This document shows, one piece after another, positions 52,900 to 60,665 of a stretch of 64,000 nt of DNA. The position numbers and the translations under genes are program-made. The stretch lies in contig CALODL010000027.1 in assembly GCA_942492115.1 (NCBI GenBank), forward strand, positions 620,001-684,000, read 5' to 3'. The DNA comes from CALODL01 sp942492115 (GTDB lineage Bacteria > Planctomycetota > Phycisphaerae > UBA1845 > CAIVHJ01). Numbering within the stretch: position 1 is the stretch's first letter; every line of letters starts with the position of its first letter. The notes beneath the pieces were generated by a model. The model was not told where the DNA came from. It was given only the letters and a program-made list of their open reading frames with translations, and did not search any database.

Positions 52900-53302
52900 C
52901 CCGTCAAATCTCCCGCAAGCCAATCCGATCGTGATTGATTCGGAAGAGGCAATTCTCGTGCCGCCGCCAGCGAATCTGACTTCGGGGCGTCGCGACGCGC
53001 TCAGGGCGGGACGTTTTGTCCAACTTCAGGGCCTGTGAGCCTGGTTGGACCCCCAAGAACACGCCTGCGGCCAGCAGCGATCTCGAGGACCGACCACCCG
53101 GAGTACCAGAGAGGCTGCGAGTATTCCCGCGTTCATCGTGAGTCAGCTCACGGCCCATTCCGCCCCCTGTCGTAACGGCATGTTGCCCATTGATACCGCT
53201 GTGGCACGGGTCGTGCTCAGTGTGTCGCATCAATGGCGCCACCTCGGTCATGCCCATTGAACACAGCCATCATACGCAGAATCACATAGTCAAGGGACAG
53301 CC
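52900..53302. other. Intergenic region with a sigma-54 promoter
   Basis: About 400 bases between the divergent nuclease-like gene and the large secreted protein gene. I see no convincing small gene. It contains the -24/-12 element at 53202-53217; the remaining left part presumably holds the promoter of the nuclease-like gene, with no clear hexamers. Confidence 0.6.
53202..53217 (+). promoter_or_regulatory. Sigma-54 promoter (-24/-12) for the secreted LTD/cohesin-like protein
   Basis: TGGCACG-GGTC-GTGCT: a perfect -24 TGGCACG, a -12 with one mismatch to TTGCW, and GG to GC spacing of exactly 10. The -12 element is about 88 bases before ATG 53303, which gives a leader of about 75 bases. Confidence 0.7.
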
Positions 53303-55849
53303 ATGGCAGCACGAATCGTTATAACTCTTTCGCTCCTTGTGACTTGGGTAGCAGCGTCGGCCCAGGTCCCCGATCATCCCGTGATCACCGAGGTGTACTT
53401 CGATCCTCCGGGGCTGGAGGATGGCCCTGTGGCCCGGCCGCCGACGAACGATCATCAGGAATTCATCGAAATCTACCTGCCCGAGGCGGCGGATCTGGCG
53501 CCGGGGCTCGACAAAGATGCCCTGCGGCTGACGCTCTACGAGGTCGAGGGCGACCTGAACAGCTCGGGCGAGGCGTTGGTCAACTACCGTTTCGATCTGC
53601 CGGTGTTCGACACCGATCCCGGGAACGGGACAACGCCGGGGGCCGTCGAGCGGCCCGCGAGCGGGGTGGTTGTAGTGGGATGGCTCGATTACGTCGGCAG
53701 TCCGCCAACTGGCCTGGCTGGATCGGTCTCCTCCCGCGTCGCGCTGGTTCATGGTGGAGTGACGGGAACGGGTGGCGACTATGTGTTCGTTGGTATCAAC
53801 GGGGCACAATTCGGTGGCACGACGAATTACCCGATTGTTGAGGCCGAATCGTTGATCGACATGCCGGCCGAGGCCACCTCCGGTGTTGTCCAAAACGGTT
53901 CTGCAGCCTACCTGCTCGTGAACCGTGACAGCGGTGGATATGTCGAGTTGTGCGATGATCAGCATGCGGGCGACTGTGCGTCGGGGGCTGACCCCAACCT
54001 CGCATCCGGCACGACGCTGGGTGTCACGGCTCTGCTCGATGGGTTTGCCGGTAATGACCATCCCGACTTCGCGGTCATCGATCAACCCTTTTCTCCAGGT
54101 GACGATGTCGACCTCGAGACCGTGCTGCCAGAGGGTGGTGCATTCACGATGCTCGTGCCGCAGTTGGCGGAGGAGGACACCACCCGTGTGACGCCTGGCG
54201 CGGCCAACGGCTATGCTCGCAAGTTTGTCGATCAGCTCAAGACCACGGAAAACGGACTGCCCGATGATCCCGTTGCCGACGCATTGGATGCCTATCGTGA
54301 TGTGCGCAACAATGGACCGTTCTACCCTTCGCCCGGCGTGGTCGCGTTGACGACGAGCCCGCCCGCTCTTGACGTGGCTGCTGCGGCCGAGCAGACCGTC
54401 GAAGTGCTGAGCGCAACAACGGGCCGGCCCGGGCTGTTCTGTGCGAATACGGGCGGTGACTATGGTATTGACATGTCTGCGACGGCAGGTGCGTCGAGCG
54501 ATCCCTCCGTGGCAACATTTGCGATGGGTCACGAGGCGGTCGCGGTTGCCGGACAAGCCTACGGTTTTCCAAGCATCGCAGTGACGCCCGGTGTCGCGGC
54601 CGCCCATTTGTCATCTGCGGTGGTGCCTGTGACCGTGACAGCGACCAACTCCAATGGGGGCGACCCGGCGGTGGTGACGCCGTTGCGCATGACTTCGTTG
54701 ACTGCCACGGTACTCAAGCCCTCGACCGGCGTCGACGAGAACGGCGCGCCGCTGCAGGCGACCATATTTGCGGCAGTGCAAGGTGTCGCGTCGACAGCAG
54801 CAACCAATGAATTACTCGGGACCGATCTTGCAGATTATCTTCTAGCGCAACCCAGTATCGTCGATCTGGAGACGTTAGGACATGGGTCCTTTCTGCTGAA
54901 TCCCGCGACCAACCTGGCGAGCCCGGTTGATATCCCACTGCTGATCGAGGAATTCGAGTCGGATTGTTGCTTGTTCATCAATCCGCCTGGGGCACCCGGT
55001 ACACTCGATTTGTATCAGACCGTCGCAACATCCGCGGAGGTCCTCAGTGGCGCGGGTACCTATGACGATACCATTCCTCCGTGTGCCTGTGGCAACAGGG
55101 TCAATGCGCTGAGCCTCAACATTCCAGATACCTGGACCTATGACGGTTCCTTTGTGCCGAGCGAGTCGGTCCACTTTGTTGAGGCGGGGGGCTTTGTCGG
55201 GAACCCCCGCAGCGGGCTCACTGACGTCACCAGCACGCGCACCTTCGAACTGGTCATCATTGATACTCACGTGAAAGCGTCAGGTGGACTCGAAACCGGG
55301 GCAACCGATGATTTTGGCATCATCGTCGAAGTCGAATTGACCGAGCCAGGTGCCCCGGTCATTGACGGGGAGTACGTTTTCATGAGCTTCACCGGGGGAC
55401 GTCAGGGTGCAGACATCGATACACTGGACGTACCTGGCAGCAACCTGGCGACCCTGATCTATCTCGATCTCGACAACCTGCACGACGTCATGGGCATCCG
55501 TTCGATCGAGCGCATTTTCGTAGTTGACGGAAGTGGTGGCGGTGAGGTCGACGTCATCGAAGTGTTCAGTCTCAACATCGATGAGCCCGGTGGTTGCTCG
55601 ACGAACGGTGATTGCGACGACGGACTCTTTTGCACAGGTGTCGAAACATGCGTTGCAGGACGCTGTTCATCAGGTGGTGATCCATGCACCATGCTCGGTT
55701 TGCAGTGTAACGAAGCAAACGATTCGTGTGACTGCATGATCGATGCGGACTGTGATGATGGGCTGTTCTGCTCGGGGGCAGAGACATGCGTCAGTGGGCG
55801 CTTGTGCAACGTCAGGCAATCCGTGCATTGGTCAGGGTATGGTCTGTGA
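53303..55849 (+). CDS. Large secreted protein, N-terminal part (frameshifted)
   Basis: 848 aa up to a premature stop. Signal peptide at about 1-20. A lamin-tail-like (LTD) beta domain covers about 22-190 (PVITEVYFDPPG, DHQEFIEIYLPEA). A long beta-rich region follows (200-760), then two CDDGLFC-type Cys-rich units (about 764-790 and 812-830). At 55796-55798 (GGG) the frame breaks: removing one G restores a continuous reading into the frame that ends at 56768, which continues the Cys-rich unit with the expected spacing (CVSGACATSGNPC). The intact protein would be about 1,154 aa. Preceded by a sigma-54-type promoter at 53202. Confidence 0.83.
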   Translation: MAARIVITLSLLVTWVAASAQVPDHPVITEVYFDPPGLEDGPVARPPTNDHQEFIEIYLPEAADLAPGLDKDALRLTLYEVEGDLNSSGEALVNYRFDLPVFDTDPGNGTTPGAVERPASGVVVVGWLDYVGSPPTGLAGSVSSRVALVHGGVTGTGGDYVFVGINGAQFGGTTNYPIVEAESLIDMPAEATSGVVQNGSAAYLLVNRDSGGYVELCDDQHAGDCASGADPNLASGTTLGVTALLDGFAGNDHPDFAVIDQPFSPGDDVDLETVLPEGGAFTMLVPQLAEEDTTRVTPGAANGYARKFVDQLKTTENGLPDDPVADALDAYRDVRNNGPFYPSPGVVALTTSPPALDVAAAAEQTVEVLSATTGRPGLFCANTGGDYGIDMSATAGASSDPSVATFAMGHEAVAVAGQAYGFPSIAVTPGVAAAHLSSAVVPVTVTATNSNGGDPAVVTPLRMTSLTATVLKPSTGVDENGAPLQATIFAAVQGVASTAATNELLGTDLADYLLAQPSIVDLETLGHGSFLLNPATNLASPVDIPLLIEEFESDCCLFINPPGAPGTLDLYQTVATSAEVLSGAGTYDDTIPPCACGNRVNALSLNIPDTWTYDGSFVPSESVHFVEAGGFVGNPRSGLTDVTSTRTFELVIIDTHVKASGGLETGATDDFGIIVEVELTEPGAPVIDGEYVFMSFTGGRQGADIDTLDVPGSNLATLIYLDLDNLHDVMGIRSIERIFVVDGSGGGEVDVIEVFSLNIDEPGGCSTNGDCDDGLFCTGVETCVAGRCSSGGDPCTMLGLQCNEANDSCDCMIDADCDDGLFCSGAETCVSGRLCNVRQSVHWSGYGL

Positions 55850-56768
55850 CGAATCGGGCGACGCCTGTGTCGATATTCCGGGTTGTCCTGGCGGCACGAT
55901 TGCCGCGTGTGCTGACATCGACAACAACGGCGTCCGCGACGATAACTGCGCGTGGTGGGCCTGCGTGGCGGAAACATGCGTGCGGACCGAGATCGTTTTC
56001 GGAGAGATGGGCGGTCAGTTTGGCGCCTGTCCACCGGACGGTGCGGCCGACGGCAACGATCGCTTCCACGCGCTCAACTGTTTTGCCAACACCGGCGGGG
56101 CTGGAGGAAACTACGACTGCGAGAATGAGCCTCCGGCTGCACTCAATGTCGACGCCGGCGGACAGTTTGGATCCTGCGCACCCGATGGCGTGTGTGATGG
56201 CAACGATGCATTCCACGCGCTCAATGCGTTCGGGGGATTCTCACCCTGCAGCTGTCCGCTCGACGGCGGGCCGGCGCCGATCATCATTCCAACGCCCGTG
56301 GCCCAGACGACACTGCGCTTGACGGTTGATCGCAAGCGTATTCAACCGGGCGACTATGTGCATATCGATGTGTGGCTGACAGGTGGGCTGGCCGATTTGC
56401 GCGGCTACCAGTTGCACCTCGGCGCCTTCGGTGGCCGCCGCGGCAATCTCGAGCTGGTCGACATTTCAACCGGCTCAGACAAGGCCGGGTCCGTTCTCGC
56501 TACGGCCGACTGGTCGGCGTTCAACCTGGTGACCGGTCAGATGCTTGTTGGCCTGGACGGACCCGGTGTCGCGGTGGCAGGCGGCCATCTGGCGACGTAC
56601 ACGTACCGCGTCAGTGACGATGCTGAGGGGCGCTTCATCGTCGAGCTGCTCCATGATCCGGAAGTGGTGAGAAATCGCACGTTTCTCTTTCCGACGCGGC
56701 CGGGCACCCGCATCGAGATTGCGCAGGTCAATACGGTGGCTGTGGACGTGCGGTCAGCAGCTCGGTAG
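55797..56768 (+). CDS. Large secreted protein, C-terminal part after the frameshift
   Basis: About 323 aa in the shifted frame, continuing the gene that starts at 53303; there is no own start signal. It has the same order as the end of the protein at 43741-47733: DDNCAWWACVAETC, then GQFGACPPDGAADGNDRFHALNCF and GQFGSCAPDGVCDGNDAFHALNAF (paired dockerin-like loops), a short CSCPLDGGPAP linker and a cohesin-like beta domain (DLRGYQLHLGAFGG, WSAFNLVTGQMLVGLDGPG, NRTFLFPTRPGTRIEI). The break is a single-base change in a G-run, so it may be a sequencing error, phase variation or a real pseudogene. Confidence 0.8.
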   Translation, partial: GACATSGNPCIGQGMVCDESGDACVDIPGCPGGTIAACADIDNNGVRDDNCAWWACVAETCVRTEIVFGEMGGQFGACPPDGAADGNDRFHALNCFANTGGAGGNYDCENEPPAALNVDAGGQFGSCAPDGVCDGNDAFHALNAFGGFSPCSCPLDGGPAPIIIPTPVAQTTLRLTVDRKRIQPGDYVHIDVWLTGGLADLRGYQLHLGAFGGRRGNLELVDISTGSDKAGSVLATADWSAFNLVTGQMLVGLDGPGVAVAGGHLATYTYRVSDDAEGRFIVELLHDPEVVRNRTFLFPTRPGTRIEIAQVNTVAVDVRSAAR

Positions 56769-56959
56769 GTCGGCGCCGGCATGGCTGTTGTGATCCTTGA
56801 CGCAGATCGGGCAAGGGTCACACGTGCTTCGTTCAGAGAAGTGTGTGAGGTTGCTCATGTCGTTGCCTGGTAGCCAGTTGTGTTATCAATCTGACGGGTT
56901 TCCCGGGTATGCGGTGCGCATGCTCGGGATGTTCACAGCATCTATCGCGGAGGCGATTC

Positions 56960-58156
56960 GTGGTGCCGAATGAAGATCGTAGCGACGGCGGAGCCCGCAG
57001 AATGATGTTCTATGGCCACGACAGCGTGGGCCTGGGACATTTCAATCGCATGCTTGCCATCTGCGAAGGCATCCGGCGCGTCGATCCCACATCGACCATT
57101 CTATTGGCGACGGGCACTCCGTTCGTGCCGCTGTTCGACATTCCCGAGGGAGCTGATTACATCAAATTACCTTCGTTGGCCAAACCGTCGCGCGATGTAT
57201 ATTGCGGCAAATACCTCAGGACATCATTGGACCGTGTCATCAGTTGCCGTGAAGCTCTGCTTCTCAGCGCCGTGCAGTCTTTCGAGCCCAAGTTGCTGCT
57301 GGTCGACAAATCGCCCACTGGGGTGTGTGGTGAGCTCATGCCGGCGCTGCGCTGGTTAAAGAATCATCGGCCCGAGGTCCGCATCATTTTCGGGATGCGC
57401 GATGTCGAAGATGATCCGCGGTCGACCATCGAGCAGTGGGGCGATCGCGGGGCATTCGACGTCCTTGCCCGATACTACGACGAGGTGTGGGTCTATGGCA
57501 TGCGCGGCGTGTTCGATGTGATCAGTGAGTACAGCATGGCCTCTGCCATTGATCACAAACTGCGGTACATGGGCTACGTCGTACGCCAGCCGTGCGAACA
57601 TCAGGTGGCCGAAGGCAGCGATCATCGGCGCGTTCTGGTCACGGTGGGGGGGGGAACGGACGGCACTCATCTGCTGGAGACCTACCTCGAGCGCGCGGCC
57701 CACGTGAGTGCATCACGCGGAGTTCAGTCGACGTTGATCGGTGGCCCTGACCTGCCCGCGGCCGCGGCGAAGCGACTCAGACTTCAGGCCGACGGTATGA
57801 AACATGTTCGCTGGATCGACCACGTGCGGTGCATGAGTTGTCAGATCCAGCAGGCCGATGTCGTCGTGTCGATGGGCGGATACAACACCCTGTGCGAAGT
57901 GGTGTCCCGGCACAAACGCGCATTGGTCGTTCCGCGCACCGCTCCGCGCCGCGAGCAGTTCATTCGGGCTTCGCGTTGGGCGGGGAAGAGGGCATTGCAA
58001 TACATCACGCCAGATGAACTGACCTCGGCCTCGTTGGCCACCCAACTCGAGAGCGTCCTGGACGACGACAGTATCCCAGGTCAGAACAGTCTGGATTTTG
58101 GCGGGCTCGATCGTGTGCGCACGATTGAAACACATCTGCCCGCAGGAGAAACATGA
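56960..58156 (+). CDS. MurG-like (GT28-type) glycosyltransferase
   Basis: 398 aa from GTG 56960, which has GGAGG at 6-base spacing; ATG 57002 (GGAG at 8 bases) is a good alternative. It has two Rossmann halves. The N-terminal motif MMFYGHDSVGLGHFNRMLAI resembles the glycine loop of MurG-type enzymes, and the C-terminal donor half has VLVTVGGGTDG and MGGYNTLCEVVSRHKRALVVPRT followed by RREQFIRA. It probably transfers a sugar from a nucleotide donor on the cytoplasmic side. Its stop overlaps the next start (ATGA), so it opens a coupled glycan operon. Confidence 0.85.
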   Translation: MVPNEDRSDGGARRMMFYGHDSVGLGHFNRMLAICEGIRRVDPTSTILLATGTPFVPLFDIPEGADYIKLPSLAKPSRDVYCGKYLRTSLDRVISCREALLLSAVQSFEPKLLLVDKSPTGVCGELMPALRWLKNHRPEVRIIFGMRDVEDDPRSTIEQWGDRGAFDVLARYYDEVWVYGMRGVFDVISEYSMASAIDHKLRYMGYVVRQPCEHQVAEGSDHRRVLVTVGGGTDGTHLLETYLERAAHVSASRGVQSTLIGGPDLPAAAAKRLRLQADGMKHVRWIDHVRCMSCQIQQADVVVSMGGYNTLCEVVSRHKRALVVPRTAPRREQFIRASRWAGKRALQYITPDELTSASLATQLESVLDDDSIPGQNSLDFGGLDRVRTIETHLPAGET

Positions 58157-59406
58157 GACGCCTGCTGTACATATGTAGTGATTTCGGTATCCGACCCGAC
58201 GGCACCAAGGGAGCCTCGATCCACTTGCGGGCCATCACGCGGGCGCTCGCCGATCTGGGTCACGATGTGAGTGTGCTGAGCCCCCACAAGGGCCCGTCTG
58301 CACTCGGACATCCAGCCACACGGTTATTGCCGCCGGGCTGTCCGGAGGTTTCGTCGACCACCCGGCTGCTCAAGTCGTGGTTGCAGGCCCGGGATTATGA
58401 TCAGGCCGTCGCACGGGAATTGCGTGGATTGATGTACAACGGCTGGGTCGAGCAGCCGGCGCTGGCCGCTGCCCGCACCTTCGATCCGCACGCCGTCATT
58501 GAGCGCTTGTCACTGTGTGGGCATGTCGGCATGGATCTCGCCGATGCGCTCGAAGTACCGCTGGTTCTCGAAGTCAACGCGTTGCTGACCACGGAATCCA
58601 AGCAGTTTCGCGGCCTGGCCCTGCAGGACCTTGCGGAGACGATAGAGCAGCGTGTTCTGCGCAGAGCTGACGCGATCATTGCCGTGTCGCAGCCTCTTGC
58701 CGAGCAGATCGAGCAGGTGGGGATCGACGCCTCGAAGATCAGGGTCGTCCCCAATGGCGTCGATCTCGATGCGTTCAGCTGTCTACCCAATCGCGCCACG
58801 TGCCAGGCGGCAATCGGTATGGCCGATGCGTTTGTTTTCGGATTCTGCGGGAGCCTCAAAGTCTGGCACGGAGTCGATGTGTTACTTGATGCTTTCGCGC
58901 GGGTTGCCAACAGCGTTCCACGGGCGCGTCTGCTGGTCGTCGGCAGTGGACCAGAAGAGGAGCGTGTGCAGCACCGCGCCGACGATTTGGGTCTCGAGGA
59001 TCGCGTTGTGTTTACCGGCGCCGTTCCACATGAAGACGTTCCGATGTACCTCAGGGCCATGAACGTTGGCGTGGCGCCCTTCCGAGCTCTGCCATCGTTC
59101 TATTTCTCGCCCATCAAGCTGTTCGAGTACATGGCGGCCGAGTCTTGCGTCGTCGCGTCTAACCTGGGTCAGATCTCCGAAGTCATCGAACACGATGTGA
59201 CAGGCCAATTGTGTCGGGCTGATGATCCCGACGCGCTCGCGGAGACCCTGCGACGCTGCGCGGCAGATCCGGACCATTGCGCAGCGATTGGGAGACAGGG
59301 TGCCCAACGCGTGGCCCAGCACTATACATGGGCGGACACCGCCCGCGCCACGATGGCCATCGTTGACCGCTGTCACGCGCCGTCTTCGAGGGAGACTGTG
59401 TCATGA
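58153..59406 (+). CDS. Glycosyltransferase family 4 protein (first)
   Basis: 417 aa GT-B enzyme. The acceptor half starts LLYICSDFGIRPDGTKGASIHLRAI, and the donor half carries VVPNGVDLDAF, GFCGSLKVWHGVDVLLDAF and the EX7E-type region LFEYMAAESCVVASNLGQISEVI. It adds a hexose or similar unit from a nucleotide sugar, retaining anomeric configuration in this family. ATG 58153 and the stop at 59406 both overlap neighbouring genes by 4 bases. Confidence 0.9.
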   Translation: MRRLLYICSDFGIRPDGTKGASIHLRAITRALADLGHDVSVLSPHKGPSALGHPATRLLPPGCPEVSSTTRLLKSWLQARDYDQAVARELRGLMYNGWVEQPALAAARTFDPHAVIERLSLCGHVGMDLADALEVPLVLEVNALLTTESKQFRGLALQDLAETIEQRVLRRADAIIAVSQPLAEQIEQVGIDASKIRVVPNGVDLDAFSCLPNRATCQAAIGMADAFVFGFCGSLKVWHGVDVLLDAFARVANSVPRARLLVVGSGPEEERVQHRADDLGLEDRVVFTGAVPHEDVPMYLRAMNVGVAPFRALPSFYFSPIKLFEYMAAESCVVASNLGQISEVIEHDVTGQLCRADDPDALAETLRRCAADPDHCAAIGRQGAQRVAQHYTWADTARATMAIVDRCHAPSSRETVS

Positions 59407-60665
59407 TCAGTTCTCAGGCAGAACAGCTGCGCGTTGGATATCTGTTGAGAATGTACCCACGATTTACCCAGACTTTTGTGGTCAACGAGATTCTCGAACT
59501 CGAGCGTCAGGGCATCGACGTCCGGATCGGGTCGCTGCGCAAACCGACCGACGGATGTTTTCATGAGTCGATATGTCGCGTCAAAGCGCCCGTCGAGTAC
59601 TTCCCGGAATACATGGCCGAGTCCCGCAGCAAGCAGTTGCGGACGCATGTGCAGGCCTGGCGCAAAGAGGGCGCTGCGTACCTGTGCGCGGCCCGACATA
59701 CCTCACGGTACGCCGGCATCGATTGGACTGATTTCCGCCAGGCCGCACTGGTCCTCAAGTGGGCGCGCAAAAACAAACTGGCTCATGTCCACGTCCATTT
59801 CGGGACACATGAGGCTTCGGTGGCATTGTTGGCGCATATCATGGGGGGGCTAGCGTACAGCCTGACGCTCCATGCGTTCGATATTTTTCGTGACAACGTC
59901 GACCGTAGGCTGCTGTCCCGCAAAATCAACGCTTCGCGCTTCACCGTCACAGTAAGCGAGTACAATAAAACATTCATGGTCAAGCATCTGCCTGACGTTG
60001 ATCCGCAAAAGATTCGCGTCAATTACAACGGTATCGATCTGGAGCGTTTCCGGCCCAACGGCACACAGCGTAGGGCGGGCACGATCGTCGGAGTGGGGCG
60101 GCTTATCGAGAAGAAGGGCTTTATCCATTTGGTCCGTGCTGTCGGCATCCTGCGTGACCATGGCGTTGATGTTCAATGCACCATCATCGGCGATGGTCCA
60201 CTCCGAGGGCAATTGCGCGATGAAATCAAGACACTCGGGCTCAAGGGTCATGTCACGCTGGCGGGGTCGCTCAGCCAGGACCAGGTTCGAGATCGCCTGG
60301 CGGAAGCAAGCTGTTTCGCGCTACCGTGCGTCGAGGCCAGCGATGGCAACATCGACGCGCTGCCAACTGTACTGCTCGAAGCCATGGCTGCCGGCTGTCC
60401 GTGTGTCAGCACGCGCCTATCCGGTGTGCCGGAAATCATCGAAAATGAGACCAGCGGGCTGCTCGTGCCGCCAGGTCATCCGCGCGCTCTCGCCCAAGCC
60501 CTGGAGCGTCTCTTGACTGATGATGCCATTCGCGGTGATCTCGCGGTTGGCGGGCGGCGCCGGGCGGAAGAGCGCTTCGATATCGGTACGAACGTTGGAA
60601 CAATGAACATGTGGTTCACGCACGCTGCCCAAGAGCCTTGCGGTGTCGGAGACGAACAGCGATGA
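59403..60665 (+). CDS. Glycosyltransferase family 4 protein (second)
   Basis: 420 aa GT-B enzyme. Visible parts are the N-terminal TFVVNEILELERQGIDVRIGS, HVHFGTHEASVALL, the donor-binding INYNGIDL-like VNYNGIDLERF, GVGRLIEKKGF and a clear EX7E region EASDGNIDALPTVLLEAMAAG followed by VSTRLSGVPEII. The start overlaps the previous gene (ATGA) and the stop overlaps the ABC exporter start. The substrate is unknown; it is part of the same glycan pathway. Confidence 0.91.
   Translation: MISSQAEQLRVGYLLRMYPRFTQTFVVNEILELERQGIDVRIGSLRKPTDGCFHESICRVKAPVEYFPEYMAESRSKQLRTHVQAWRKEGAAYLCAARHTSRYAGIDWTDFRQAALVLKWARKNKLAHVHVHFGTHEASVALLAHIMGGLAYSLTLHAFDIFRDNVDRRLLSRKINASRFTVTVSEYNKTFMVKHLPDVDPQKIRVNYNGIDLERFRPNGTQRRAGTIVGVGRLIEKKGFIHLVRAVGILRDHGVDVQCTIIGDGPLRGQLRDEIKTLGLKGHVTLAGSLSQDQVRDRLAEASCFALPCVEASDGNIDALPTVLLEAMAAGCPCVSTRLSGVPEIIENETSGLLVPPGHPRALAQALERLLTDDAIRGDLAVGGRRRAEERFDIGTNVGTMNMWFTHAAQEPCGVGDEQR

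Noticed and set aside
53045..53260. Small frames on both strands in the gap before the LTD-type gene
   Set aside because: Composition is not protein-like, no ribosome sites, and the plus frame runs through the sigma-54-type promoter.
53282..54607. A 441-codon minus-strand frame opposite the LTD-type secreted protein
   Set aside because: High GC creates long antisense frames; the plus-strand gene has a signal peptide, promoter and domains, the antisense product none.
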